The translations under genes were made by a program, and so were the position numbers. 64,000 bases of DNA, from assembly GCF_000422705.1 (NCBI RefSeq), contig NZ_AUGO01000002.1, positions 1 to 64,000 of the forward strand, in the 5' to 3' direction. Source of the stretch: Flavobacterium soli DSM 19725 (GTDB lineage Bacteria; Bacteroidota; Bacteroidia; Flavobacteriales; Flavobacteriaceae). Under the pieces are notes generated by a model. It had not been told where the DNA came from. It searched no databases and worked only from the letters and a program-made list of their open reading frames with translations. Every line of letters starts with the position of its first letter. Position 1 is the first letter of the stretch. Below are positions 1 through 8,414 of the stretch, one piece after another.

Positions 1-62
1 AGGCTACAGATGTAAAGGCAGTAATGTCATAGTCGAGTAGTACTAATAACCCGTAAGCTTAT
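1..62 (+). rRNA. 23S ribosomal RNA, 3' end (partial)
   Basis: The first ~60 bases match the conserved last helices of Bacteroidota 23S rRNA, including the GTCGAGTAGTACTAATAACC run. The gene begins outside the window. The mature 3' end is placed near 62 by analogy and is not exact. A GC-rich hairpin at about 72-99 (arms around a GCAA loop) lies just after it and is probably part of the precursor processing structure. The 5S gene follows about 115 bases downstream in the usual 16S-23S-5S order. Confidence 0.9.
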
Positions 63-176
63 GTACATCCTTTTCCCGGGCCGCAAGGCTCGGGGAGAAA
101 CTTTCTAATATATACTTTTCTTTATCTCAGTGTGTTGATAATATAATGTGATCGAATCCGATCGCGTAACGACCTA

Positions 177-283
177 AGGTGGTTATTGCGGCGGGGCTCA
201 CCTCTTCCCATCCCGAACAGAGAAGTTAAGCCCGCCTGCGCAGATGGTACTGCAGTTATGTGGGAGAGTATGTCGTCGCCTTT
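177..283 (+). rRNA. rrf: 5S ribosomal RNA
   Basis: The sequence has the conserved 5S core: CCCATCCCGAACAGAGAAG, followed by AAGCCCGCCTGCGC and GATGGTACTGC, ending in GGGAGAGTATGTCGTCGCC. The 5' AGGTGGTT can pair with the 3' end (GTCGCCT side, with G-U pairs) to form helix I, which sets the ends to within a few bases. It lies between 23S rRNA and a strong terminator and is the last gene of an rRNA operon. Confidence 0.95.
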
Positions 284-289
284 CTTTTG

Positions 290-321
290 AAAACCCCTCA
301 TCATTCGATGAGGGGTTTTTT
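290..321 (+). terminator. rRNA operon terminator
   Basis: A nine-base-pair stem (CCCCTCATC at 294-302 with GATGAGGGG at 307-315) has a four-base ATTC loop and is followed by a T run. The stem can be extended by four A-T pairs. It is a classic intrinsic terminator just after 5S rRNA, and the insertion sequence begins about ten bases further on. Confidence 0.92.
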
Positions 322-370
322 GTTTTAGATATGTCTTGTCCTGAAATAGCGATACACAAAATTCATCGTT

Positions 371-804
371 ATGGAAACCCTTCAAGAAAATCGCTATGTA
401 AAGCGAACACAGAAAGATTACCCAATGTCTTTAAAGCTTCAAATTGTTCACGAAATAGAAACTGGCAAGCTCTCTATTTCTGTAGCAACTAAGAAGTATG
501 GAATTCAATGTAGGAAAACAGTTGTAGAATGGCTCAAGAAATTTGGTAACTTTGATTGGGAGAACCAAATCCCTTCAAATATGCCAAAATCACAGAACAA
601 AAAATAATGGAACTTGAAGCTCAAGTCAAATTATTAGAAAAGCAAAAAGCCTTTTTAGAACAACAAGCTTATCTTGCCGATAAGAAAGCTATCATTTTTG
701 ATATGATGATTAATATTGCTGAACAAGAGTATAAAATCGACATACGAAAAAACTTGCCACCCGAACAATCGACCAATTCAAAGAACAAGAAAAACAAACA
801 ATAA
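371..804 (+). pseudogene. IS3-family transposase OrfA, frameshifted
   Basis: OrfA is the DNA-binding subunit of IS3 transposases. The first part (371-607, 78 codons) encodes an HTH of the type KRTQKDYPMSLKLQIV...WLKKFG, then runs into a stop after PSNMPKSQNKK. The leucine-zipper-like second half (QKIMELEAQVKLLEKQKAFLEQQ, a coiled coil that normally continues OrfA) lies in the -1 frame and is open to 804. Adding one base near 595 (TCACAGAA to TCACCAGAA) would restore one frame reading ...PKSPEQKIMELE..., as expected for this family. A one-base deletion is therefore the simplest explanation. Programmed slippage on the A6 run at 598-603 is a weaker alternative, because the true OrfA/OrfB shift site should lie downstream at 781-800. 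Confidence 0.8.
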
Positions 805-818
805 AGTTTGCCTGTACC

Positions 819-1688
819 TTGTTCGGGATAGATAGACAGGTTTATTATAGAAAGATCAAACGTCGTTTTAACAAGCAAAACAAAGCCCGGTTAGTTGTTG
901 ATATGGTTTTAGAAATCAGATCACAAATGCCAAGAATTGGCGCCAAGAAATTGTATTATCTATTAAATGAAGATTTAAGGGTTTTAAAAATCGGCAGGGA
1001 TCGGTTTATTGATATTCTTAGAGCCAATCATTTACTCATTACTCCAAAACGTTCTTATCATATTACAACAAACTCACATTCTCGCTTTAGAAAATACAAT
1101 AATCAAATACTAGATTTAGAAATAAACAAGCCAGAACAAGTCTGGGTATCTGATATAACCTATATAGGAAAAAGAGAAAAGCCTTGCTATCTGAGTTTAA
1201 TAACCGATGCGTATTCTAAGAAGATTGTTGGTTATAACGTATCTGACAATTTAAATACTGAAAGCAGTTTGGTGGCATTACGATTGGCTATAAAACAAAG
1301 AAAAAATAAGGATCTAGTTTTAATACATCATTCTGATAGAGGGTTACAATATTGTGCCAATGAATATCAGAAGCTATTAAGCAAAAACAAGATAAAACCA
1401 AGTATGACACAAAACTCCGATCCGTATGAAAATGCTATAGCAGAAAGAATTAATGGTATTTTAAAACAAGAATTCAACATTGATAAATACAACAAAGACT
1501 TACCAATTATGAAACAAATAATAAAAGAAACTATTAAAATTTACAATGAACAAAGACCTCATTATTCTAATCACATGCTAACACCAAATCAAATGCATCA
1601 ACAAAATAAATTGAAAATGAAAACCTATAAAACAAAAAACACTTGCAAGAACGCTCTTGCAAGTGTTTCATTAATTATTTTTGTCTAA
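819..1688 (+). CDS. IS3-family transposase OrfB (DDE integrase domain)
   Basis: OrfB is the catalytic part of the IS3 transposase (rve integrase core). The RNase H-fold DDE triad is visible: D in VSDITYIG, D in HHSDRGLQY, and E in NAIAERINGILKQE with the family-typical K six residues on. An N-terminal HTH_21-like stretch (GAKKLYYLLNED...) precedes it. The frame is open well upstream of the TTG at 819 (reading EQEKQTIKFACTLFG), so OrfB is normally made as an OrfAB fusion by -1 frameshifting in the A-rich stretch 781-800. The listed TTG start is nominal. The last 15 or so codons run through a perfect hairpin. The product may be inactive because OrfA is broken. Confidence 0.85.
   Translation: MFGIDRQVYYRKIKRRFNKQNKARLVVDMVLEIRSQMPRIGAKKLYYLLNEDLRVLKIGRDRFIDILRANHLLITPKRSYHITTNSHSRFRKYNNQILDLEINKPEQVWVSDITYIGKREKPCYLSLITDAYSKKIVGYNVSDNLNTESSLVALRLAIKQRKNKDLVLIHHSDRGLQYCANEYQKLLSKNKIKPSMTQNSDPYENAIAERINGILKQEFNIDKYNKDLPIMKQIIKETIKIYNEQRPHYSNHMLTPNQMHQQNKLKMKTYKTKNTCKNALASVSLIIFV
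1637..1668 (+). terminator. 14-bp perfect hairpin at the end of orfB
   Basis: Bases 1637-1650 pair perfectly with 1655-1668 around a four-base ACGC loop. The arms are AAACACTTGCAAGA and its complement. The stem lies inside the orfB reading frame shortly before the stop and is preceded by an A run and followed by a T-rich stretch. It could act as a terminator on either strand, and it sits inside the right end of the IS. That it terminates transcription is inferred from shape only. Confidence 0.7.
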
Positions 1689-1720
1689 TAAATCTGTATC
1701 GATTTTTTAGGACGAGTCAT

Positions 1721-2032
1721 GATGCTGGTATGCTGGATATAGGTATTGGGTTTCCAACTGAGAAGCATTGATGAAATAAAATGGCAGAAATTTGTTATTG
1801 GAAATCTCTATAAATGGATAGAAATATTACGTATCAACCACAAAAGCATGACTGTCCTTATGATAATGGTTTAAAAAAGAAAACTATTAATCTTGTAAAT
1901 CTATTCTTTTGAAATTGAATATCTAAAATTGATATATGTGAAAATAAAATTTGCTGAGAATTGTAAAAAGTAAGAGATATAATGAGTTTTTATAAATACT
2001 AAACGAATGAATGCTATTAACTATAGAATATC
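1721..2032. other. Non-coding stretch with a possible gene remnant
   Basis: Between the IS and the glycosyltransferase there are about 375 bp without an intact gene. Right after the IS, 1721-1771 reads through as a short peptide (DAGMLDIGIGFPTEKH) ending in TGA. It has no start and could be the tail of a gene disrupted by the IS or an earlier deletion; the family cannot be told. The rest is AT-rich, and I see no RNA gene in it. The promoter of the next gene begins at 2033. Confidence 0.4.
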
Positions 2033-2040
2033 TACATTTG
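2033..2040 (+). promoter_or_regulatory. -7 box (TACATTTG) for the glycosyltransferase
   Basis: TACATTTG fits the Bacteroidota -7 consensus TANNTTTG. Transcription would start near 2045, leaving a leader of about 50 bases. No matching TTTG is seen at the expected -33 distance, so this is a single-element call. Confidence 0.5.
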
Positions 2041-2095
2041 ATTTCAAATTGCGATAATCGTAAGTAGGAGCATATATAGTTTATTACTTTAAACA

Positions 2096-3337
2096 ATGAA
2101 ACATACGATGAAAGTTTTAGTCATAGGATTTGTTTGGCCTGAGCCTAATTCTTCTGCAGCAGGCTTGCGAATGCTACAATTAATTGAAATATTTTTAGCA
2201 GAGGGATATAAGGTCACTTTTGCGTCAACGGCATTGGATAGTGATTATATGGTCAATCTTTCTTCAATAGGTGTTGATACTATAAGAATTGAGCTTAATT
2301 CAGATACATTTGATTTCTTTTTAAGGGAGTTTAATCCTTCAATCGTTTTATTTGATCGTTTTATGATTGAGGAACAATTCGGATGGAGAGTTGCTTCGAA
2401 TTGTCCGAATGCTTTAAGAATTTTAGATACTGAAGATTTACATAGTCTAAGAGCATCTAGGCAAACCGCCTTTAAGGAAAAGATAGATTTTGAAATTGAT
2501 AGTTTACTTTTGCAAGAAATTACCAAGAGAGAAATTGCGAGTATTTTAAGGTGCGACATCACATTATTAGTATCAGAATTTGAAATCAATATTTTGAAAT
2601 CACTCTTCAAAATTGACAAGAGTCTCCTCTTTTACCTTCCAATTTTTGTAGAACTAAACAATGATTCTATTTCGAAATGGAAAACTTTTGAAGAAAAAAA
2701 AGATTTTATGTTCATTGGTAATTTTCTTCATGAGCCTAATTGGAATGCTGTTCAGTTTTTAAAACAAGAAATTTGGCCTCTTATTCGTAAAAAGATGAAG
2801 AATGCCGAATTGAAAATTTATGGAGCCTATCCTTCTCATAAGGTATTTCAATTACATAATGACAAGGAAGGATTTCTTATTATGGGAAGAGCCGAAAATG
2901 CTGCAGAGGTATTTAATACTGCAAAAATTATTCTGGCTCCTTTGCGTTTTGGAGCAGGAATTAAAGGAAAGCTACTAGAAGCAATGCAGTATGGTACTCC
3001 AAGTGTTACAACTTCGATTGGTGCCGAAAGTATGAATGTTGATTTAAAATGGAATGGTTTTATCACAGATGATGTCGAAACTTTTGCACACCATGCTATT
3101 ACTTTATACAACGACGAGAAATTATGGAACGAAGCTAGATCAAATGGTATTGAAATACTTAATAACCGTTATAGGAAGGAATTGTTTGCTCCTTCATTCA
3201 TAGAATATGTTCTAAAAATTAAAGCGGAATTAAAAAATCATCGGAAGAAAAATTTTATGGGAGCTTTATTGCAACACCATACACTTAGAAGTACTGAATA
3301 TATGTCCAGATGGATACAGGAAAAAAATAAAAACTGA
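2096..3337 (+). CDS. Glycosyltransferase, family 4-like (GT-B fold)
   Basis: The 413-residue protein resembles GT4-type (Glycos_transf_1) enzymes, which move a sugar from a nucleotide donor onto a growing glycan. The N-terminal half begins with a Rossmann strand and the loop WPEPNSSAAGLRM (about residues 14-26), as in the acceptor domain. The C-terminal donor domain shows FIGNFLHEPNWNAV (about 204-217), LKIYGAYPS, and the EAMQYGTPSVTTSIGAESM segment (about 292-310), whose Glu and Gly are typical of the nucleotide-sugar site. There is no signal peptide or membrane segment, so it is cytosolic. The start could instead be Met5 at 2108. It stands alone between the IS and a T9SS protein gene, so the glycan it builds is unknown. 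Confidence 0.8.
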   Translation: MKHTMKVLVIGFVWPEPNSSAAGLRMLQLIEIFLAEGYKVTFASTALDSDYMVNLSSIGVDTIRIELNSDTFDFFLREFNPSIVLFDRFMIEEQFGWRVASNCPNALRILDTEDLHSLRASRQTAFKEKIDFEIDSLLLQEITKREIASILRCDITLLVSEFEINILKSLFKIDKSLLFYLPIFVELNNDSISKWKTFEEKKDFMFIGNFLHEPNWNAVQFLKQEIWPLIRKKMKNAELKIYGAYPSHKVFQLHNDKEGFLIMGRAENAAEVFNTAKIILAPLRFGAGIKGKLLEAMQYGTPSVTTSIGAESMNVDLKWNGFITDDVETFAHHAITLYNDEKLWNEARSNGIEILNNRYRKELFAPSFIEYVLKIKAELKNHRKKNFMGALLQHHTLRSTEYMSRWIQEKNKN

Positions 3338-3391
3338 TTTCTGATATTTTGTTAAATACTTTTGACTTTTTTTCTCAAAGAAAATAAATTG

Positions 3392-3399
3392 TATATTTG
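3392..3399 (+). promoter_or_regulatory. -7 box (TATATTTG) for the T9SS type-B protein
   Basis: TATATTTG is a perfect TANNTTTG element about 88 bases before the start codon at 3487. The nearest upstream TTTG (3361-3364) is about 27 bases away, longer than usual, so the upstream element is uncertain. Confidence 0.5.
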
Positions 3400-3486
3400 A
3401 TAAGGTATTTATGTTAAACTATGTCTTATTCCTAAAAGTATTTCCATTTTGTTTTCTTTTTAGAAATAGGTTTTCCCCAAGTTAAG

Positions 3487-6400
3487 ATGGCATTTAAGAA
3501 AATAATCTCTACTATTCTTTTTTTTATAACTTCTATCGGTTTTTCTCAGTTAGCAGATTTTAATTTAAATGTTGTTGCTACCGACGAAACCTGTTCAGGA
3601 AACGGAACTTTAGAAATGACAGTTTCAAATACAACTCCTGGATCTGAAATTATATATAGCCTTTACCTATCGCCTGATTATACTAATGCTATTGCCGAAA
3701 CTTCTATAAATTCATTTGGTAGTTTGCAAGCCGGGAATTATAGGGTTATAGCAACTCAAAGTTTAACAGGACTCTCAAATTCTCAGCAACAAGATGTAGT
3801 AATTCAAGACTTTGTAGAAACTTTAGATTATGGTCTTTCGTTTACTACGGTTACGGAATGCGATGTTACGGGTACAATTTCTGTGGATGTTATAGCTGGA
3901 AATCCAGTTTCCTACGAAATTATATCAGGACCTGTCCTTGCTCCTCAGCAATCATCAAATGAATTTCCTGGATTGCCTGCTGGAACCTATATTATAAGAG
4001 TTTTTGATGATTGTGAAAATGCTCTTTCTAAAACCTATACAATGTTCTTGCCAGGTAACAGTTTGGAAATTGGCGTAGCTTCCTATCCCATAATTTACGA
4101 CTCTTGTACAGAGGTAGTGGTAACAAATTCCATTTCTGGTCCAGCAGGTGGTGAAATTGGATATCCATTAACAATAACCTACACACTGCATCCGCCAGAT
4201 GGCTCTCCAGATCAAGTTGTAACTCAAAACCTAACATCTGGGCCTTCAGATATTATAGAGCTCACAAACACGCTTCCCTTATATGGAGATCAAGTTTATG
4301 AGTTTGATTTATTAGTAGTCGATAATTGTGAAACGGAATATACAATAGTCAATACCATCGATCCAAATCCAATTGTTGAGTTGTCATTGCGGGATGCTCC
4401 ATGTGCAAATCATTATTTTACACTTTCAGTTAAAGGCTTTCTGCCTCCCTACACAATTAATTTTGATGAAGCCCCAGATGATTTTATTCCTGCAGACTTT
4501 AATCCAATTTATCCTGGACCAGCTTCAGATCCTCTTCTGGATTTTGGAGATGAGGAAAATCCAGTACCTTTTGGAATTTATATTGTTTCGATAGTAGATT
4601 CCTGTGGACGAATTGGGAGTTTTGAACTCGAAGTAGAAGAAACTGAACTAGATCCAATAGTAAGTGGTGGTAGTGGTCAATGTGGTGTAGGTCCAGGAGT
4701 TATTAGGGTAGCGATTCCAGATGATAGAATAATCGTTTCTGCAATTATTACCGTTGCTCCACCAGCTTATACAGAGCCTCTTCCATCGGATATTACTTCT
4801 TTTGTTGATGCAGAAGGAGTTCTTCTGGCTGATCTTCCAGTTGGAGATTATCAAATTACAATAATTGATGATTGTGGTTATGAATATTTAATTGAGCAAG
4901 ATGTTCCAGAGTTTGAAATGCAAGAATTAGCAGCTTCGGCTTTGCCAAATTGTGACCCTGGTAGCGGATCGCTAATGGTTTCAAGCGGAAATGGAAATCT
5001 TGTTTCGATAGAGATGACGGGTGCTCCATTAACCTATAATGAAATTTTGCCTTATGATGTAACATTCAATATTGATGCTGCAACCGGGGATTTTTATATG
5101 AGTAATTTACCTGCTGGAGCATATACCTTCGAGGCAATAGACGAATGTGGATTTGAGTTGGAAATCACTCAAGAAGTTGTCGGATATACTACTACTCCAG
5201 ATGGATGGCAACTTACACGAAATTGCGGATCCTTTAATCTCGGGCTAAGTGACACGGATACGACCGTTACCGATCAACAATATTGGTTTCAAAGATTTTT
5301 TCCCGAAACAAATTCTTGGGGACACCCCTATATCGGCGGAAGTTATGTAGAAGGAACAGTTCCTAATTCTTCAAATGCGATTGAACTTCAAAACTTCAAT
5401 GTGATTTATAATTTGTTTTTACTGGGAGATTTCAGGATTATCAAAGTATTTGCATCCTATAACAGTGGTACAGGAAATACAAATTGTTTGGATGAATATG
5501 CACTATTCACGATTTCAGAAAAATTAATCATCAATGGTGCTTATAGTCTCGACTGCAATGGAGGTTCTGGCCCTTCAGATATTATTTTAGATGTTGTTGG
5601 AGTGGCGCCTTTCACCTTTAGTATTACAGCTCCATTTGAGTTTGATAACGGAAATAGCAATGTGTTTTCTGGATTAGCACCCGGTATTTATGACTTTGAA
5701 GTAATGGACAATTGCGGAAACATTCAAAATACCAGGGTAGAAGTAGGCAACCTTCTTCCTTTGGCTAGAGCCAATACACCAGAAAGTATGCTAGTCTGTC
5801 GAACTGATACTAATCAAGTGGGGGTTTTTATTCTTTCCGACCAAAATATTCAAATTTTAGGCAATCAAAATCCAAATGATTATTCCGTTACCTATCATCT
5901 AAGCCAACAGGATGCAAATTCAGGAAACGCTCCTTTGGATGAGGCTTACACTAATATTTCGAATCCGCAGACCATTTATGCTAGGGTGACTCATAAAACG
6001 CTCTCGGATTGTTATGCCACAACTTCTTTTCCAATTTTTATTGGTAATAATCCAATACTAACCCCAACTCTTCCAATTTTTGTATGCGAAGGAAACAGCA
6101 GAACATTAAATGCCGATCCAGGTTTTGATGCTTATGAATGGACAACTGGCGAAACTACTCCTTCGATTGTCATTACACAACCTGGGACTTATGGTGTCAC
6201 CGTCAAGAATGTGTATCAAGATTTTACTTGTGATAGTTCAAAAGAATTCATTGTTACAGGTTCTGGGATTGCAAGTTTTGTGAATATAAATACTTTGGAT
6301 TGGACGGCTTCAAACAATACCATAACGGTTCTGGTTTCTGGAAGCGGCAATTATGTGTACTCTTTGGATAACGTAAATTTTCAAGTTGAAAATACTTTTA

Positions 6401-6738
6401 CAAATTTATTACCAGGAGAATATACCGTTTATGTAAAAGATTTGAATGGATGCGGAACAATCAAGGACACCTTTTCCTTACTCAATTATCCAAACTTCTT
6501 CACGCCAAATGGAGATGGTTATAATGATACATGGAACATCAAATTTGCTTCTTTTGAACCCAATATGCATATTGATATTTTTGATCGATATGGAAAATTT
6601 TTAATCCGATTATATGGAGATGGTCCAGGTTGGGATGGTACCTATAATGGACATCTTTTGCCTTCAACCGATTATTGGTTTGTAGTGATCAGAGAAGACG
6701 GAACTACACACAAAGGTCATTTTGCAATGAAACGATAA
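3487..6738 (+). CDS. Large surface protein with T9SS type-B sorting domain (gliding motility-associated C-terminal domain)
   Basis: This 1083-residue protein has a signal peptide (hydrophobic core, FSQ cleavage-like end at about 20). The last ~85 residues form the CHU-type gliding motility-associated C-terminal domain: NYPNFFTPNGDGYNDTW, then IFDRYGKFL, GWDGTYNG, LPSTDYWFVV and a final basic stretch. Such type-B domains send proteins across the outer membrane through the type IX system. The middle is built from at least six repeats of about 85-110 residues, each with a conserved (V/I)xDxCG or DxCE segment and a PAGxY(x)F-type strand, likely Ig-like beta-sandwich modules similar in style to SprB repeats. 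It is probably a cell-surface adhesin or filament; no enzyme motif is seen. It is monocistronic, and the next gene converges on it. Confidence 0.85.
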   Translation: MAFKKIISTILFFITSIGFSQLADFNLNVVATDETCSGNGTLEMTVSNTTPGSEIIYSLYLSPDYTNAIAETSINSFGSLQAGNYRVIATQSLTGLSNSQQQDVVIQDFVETLDYGLSFTTVTECDVTGTISVDVIAGNPVSYEIISGPVLAPQQSSNEFPGLPAGTYIIRVFDDCENALSKTYTMFLPGNSLEIGVASYPIIYDSCTEVVVTNSISGPAGGEIGYPLTITYTLHPPDGSPDQVVTQNLTSGPSDIIELTNTLPLYGDQVYEFDLLVVDNCETEYTIVNTIDPNPIVELSLRDAPCANHYFTLSVKGFLPPYTINFDEAPDDFIPADFNPIYPGPASDPLLDFGDEENPVPFGIYIVSIVDSCGRIGSFELEVEETELDPIVSGGSGQCGVGPGVIRVAIPDDRIIVSAIITVAPPAYTEPLPSDITSFVDAEGVLLADLPVGDYQITIIDDCGYEYLIEQDVPEFEMQELAASALPNCDPGSGSLMVSSGNGNLVSIEMTGAPLTYNEILPYDVTFNIDAATGDFYMSNLPAGAYTFEAIDECGFELEITQEVVGYTTTPDGWQLTRNCGSFNLGLSDTDTTVTDQQYWFQRFFPETNSWGHPYIGGSYVEGTVPNSSNAIELQNFNVIYNLFLLGDFRIIKVFASYNSGTGNTNCLDEYALFTISEKLIINGAYSLDCNGGSGPSDIILDVVGVAPFTFSITAPFEFDNGNSNVFSGLAPGIYDFEVMDNCGNIQNTRVEVGNLLPLARANTPESMLVCRTDTNQVGVFILSDQNIQILGNQNPNDYSVTYHLSQQDANSGNAPLDEAYTNISNPQTIYARVTHKTLSDCYATTSFPIFIGNNPILTPTLPIFVCEGNSRTLNADPGFDAYEWTTGETTPSIVITQPGTYGVTVKNVYQDFTCDSSKEFIVTGSGIASFVNINTLDWTASNNTITVLVSGSGNYVYSLDNVNFQVENTFTNLLPGEYTVYVKDLNGCGTIKDTFSLLNYPNFFTPNGDGYNDTWNIKFASFEPNMHIDIFDRYGKFLIRLYGDGPGWDGTYNGHLLPSTDYWFVVIREDGTTHKGHFAMKR

Positions 6739-6740
6739 TC

Positions 6741-7379
6741 TTATTGGTATTTCTTGTAATACTTGTAAGCCTGATAAACCGCCATTCCCACAAAAAATAA
6801 AGGAATAATATGTGAAAGCAAATATTTTGATAGCATACTCGTGCCTTCTGTAACCAAATTCAAAAGCATTACGACCGTCAAGATTCCCGAAAAGCTTCCA
6901 ATTAAAGTTCCTGTCAAATAAACAAGATTTAATTTTTTGCCTAAAGTGATATAATTCGCATTTACGACATACACATTCCAACCTAACCAAAATGGGATTT
7001 GCATAAAATTCAAACTACTAAAAATAATCCCAATCAAATAGGCCGAATACTGTATATAACCTGATAATTGATTATCGGTTGTGCCATCTGTTTTGGATTG
7101 GGAATAAAAGACATACGCCAAAACCAGCATGAAAATAATCGAAAAAAAGTCGATAAATTTCATCAGTTTTTTATTTCGTGCCAATTTATCTGCAAAAAGT
7201 AAGGTGCAATAAATGACAATGGCTTCGATAGTTATGACTCCCAAAAGATAGAGCAAAAGGCTGTTTATTCCGCTTTTCGAATATACTTCAAAACCTATAA
7301 TATTGAGGTATCCCAATGGAATCGAGCCAATAAAGCTCACCAAGAATCCAACGAATATATTTTTTAAAGCTTTTAGCAT
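6741..7379 (-). CDS. LysE-like multi-pass membrane protein
   Basis: The 212-residue protein has about six hydrophobic segments (near residues 5-27, 38-62, 78-96, 110-132, 145-168 and 180-202). The N-terminal segment with GSIPLGYLNIIGFEVYSKSG resembles the LysE/RhtB export superfamily, which moves amino acids or similar small molecules out of the cell. Substrate and direction are not known. It is the last gene of the minus-strand run that starts with the YHS protein at 10478; its start codon follows directly on the stop of the ATP-grasp gene, so the two are very likely co-translated. The pairing suggests export of, or protection from, a product of the ligase-like enzyme; this is inference. Confidence 0.6.
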   Translation of the reverse strand: MLKALKNIFVGFLVSFIGSIPLGYLNIIGFEVYSKSGINSLLLYLLGVITIEAIVIYCTLLFADKLARNKKLMKFIDFFSIIFMLVLAYVFYSQSKTDGTTDNQLSGYIQYSAYLIGIIFSSLNFMQIPFWLGWNVYVVNANYITLGKKLNLVYLTGTLIGSFSGILTVVMLLNLVTEGTSMLSKYLLSHIIPLFFVGMAVYQAYKYYKKYQ

Positions 7380-8414
7380 TTAGAAATTTACGATTTTTTT
7401 GCTTTGTTCCAAATGCATCCGGTATTCTTTCATTCCGGTTTTATGTTCCAAATACGGAAATCCTCTTTTATGATTTTCAACGCTTATTTCATACATATAG
7501 GTAATATGTCGGAACAACTCTTTCCAAGCGAAAAAAATCGAATGTTTCGGATCATAAATATGAGTCGGTTCGCTTGCAGCCCCGTTTAACTCAACGATTG
7601 AAAAATGCTCGCCACGTTCTAATTCTTCCAATGAATTGTACATCAAATCCATTCTTCCAAAATAAAAACCATCAATTTGAAGGCATATTTTATTTAAAGT
7701 TGTATTCAATTCTGGAGTAATCCAGTTACTTCCATCAATAAATTTCGCACCCCTGGCATGATTGCCATACGGCACAAGGTTTATCTTTTCGCCTTGAGCG
7801 GGAATCGTTAAAAGCTTGTTACCATATTCGCGTTTCAAGGCTTTCAACTGCAATTCATATCGAGGATTTTCTTTAATTAATTCTTCGATTGTAGCAAAAC
7901 CATTTCCAGTTACAATCAAAAACTCCTTCGCAACGATTCCTGTTATTTTTCCTTCTTTTTCATGAGGATATCTCACATAAAAAATCCCAATTTCATTTGG
8001 ATAGGGAATCAAATCTTGAACCAGATAATCAAAATCGGCTTTTTCGGTATAGGATTTCAAATCTTCTAAAGTGTCGATTTTCTTCACAGCAGAACCTCTC
8101 AAACCGATATCTGGTTTTGCAATTAAGGGAAATTTTATTTCGCTTTCGCGGATGACATCCAGAACTTTTTCATAGCAAGTACCTTCTTTAATCAATTCGG
8201 TTTTTGGATAATACTGCTGTGGAATCAAGTCATAAATGGCTTTTTTCGATTCCATCATAAAACCGCCATTCTTGATAGTGGGATTACAGGCATTAAAAAA
8301 GAAAATCGACTTCGCTCTCAAAGCATAAAATGCCCAAAGAAAATACACTGGAATATACACCACCAAAAATGGCCAGTATTCCCAATGTGTCAGTTTGTGA
8401 AAAAATAATTTCAA
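7380..8414 (-). CDS. ATP-grasp domain protein (D-Ala-D-Ala ligase-like)
   Basis: At 344 residues this is an ATP-grasp-type protein. The segment PLIAKPDIGLRGSAVKKI (about 95-112) fits the nucleotide-binding Lys and glycine loop, and later FYFGRMDLMYNS and FSIVELNGAASEPTHIYDP (about 250-290) give the acidic Mg-binding residues and the terminal Asn of the fold. Unusually, residues 12-36 form a strongly hydrophobic segment (WEYWPFLVVYIPVYFLWAF), so the enzyme is probably tethered to the membrane. Its start overlaps the NRDE gene stop by 4 bp (8411-8414). It probably ligates a carboxylate to an amine using ATP, but the substrate is unknown; a true Ddl is unlikely given the anchor and operon context. 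Confidence 0.72.
   Translation of the reverse strand: MKLFFHKLTHWEYWPFLVVYIPVYFLWAFYALRAKSIFFFNACNPTIKNGGFMMESKKAIYDLIPQQYYPKTELIKEGTCYEKVLDVIRESEIKFPLIAKPDIGLRGSAVKKIDTLEDLKSYTEKADFDYLVQDLIPYPNEIGIFYVRYPHEKEGKITGIVAKEFLIVTGNGFATIEELIKENPRYELQLKALKREYGNKLLTIPAQGEKINLVPYGNHARGAKFIDGSNWITPELNTTLNKICLQIDGFYFGRMDLMYNSLEELERGEHFSIVELNGAASEPTHIYDPKHSIFFAWKELFRHITYMYEISVENHKRGFPYLEHKTGMKEYRMHLEQSKKIVNF

Larger units (their letters stand above)
331..1720 (+). mobile_element. IS3-family insertion sequence
   Basis: About 1390 bp. The left end (from 331/332, TGTCTTGTCCTGAAAT...) and the inverted right end (to 1719/1720, TGACTCGTCCTAAAAA...) form imperfect terminal inverted repeats of about 25 bp, both containing GTCCT and CGATACA. 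If the outermost A/T pair is counted, the element is flanked by a 3-bp direct repeat GAT (328-330 and 1721-1723), the target-duplication size usual for IS3 elements. Inside are an HTH orfA and a DDE integrase-type orfB in a -1 relationship. OrfA carries a frameshift, so this copy is probably not autonomous. It sits directly behind the rRNA terminator, where insertion does little harm. Confidence 0.9.

Noticed and set aside
122..385. Open frame antisense to the 5S rRNA gene
   Set aside because: It overlaps the 5S gene and its terminator, and its sequence is constrained by RNA structure.
598..603. Programmed frameshift on the A6 run as the normal expression route of the IS orfA
   Set aside because: The OrfA/OrfB shift in this family occurs at the orfA end, and a one-base deletion explains the frame better. 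Not fully excluded.
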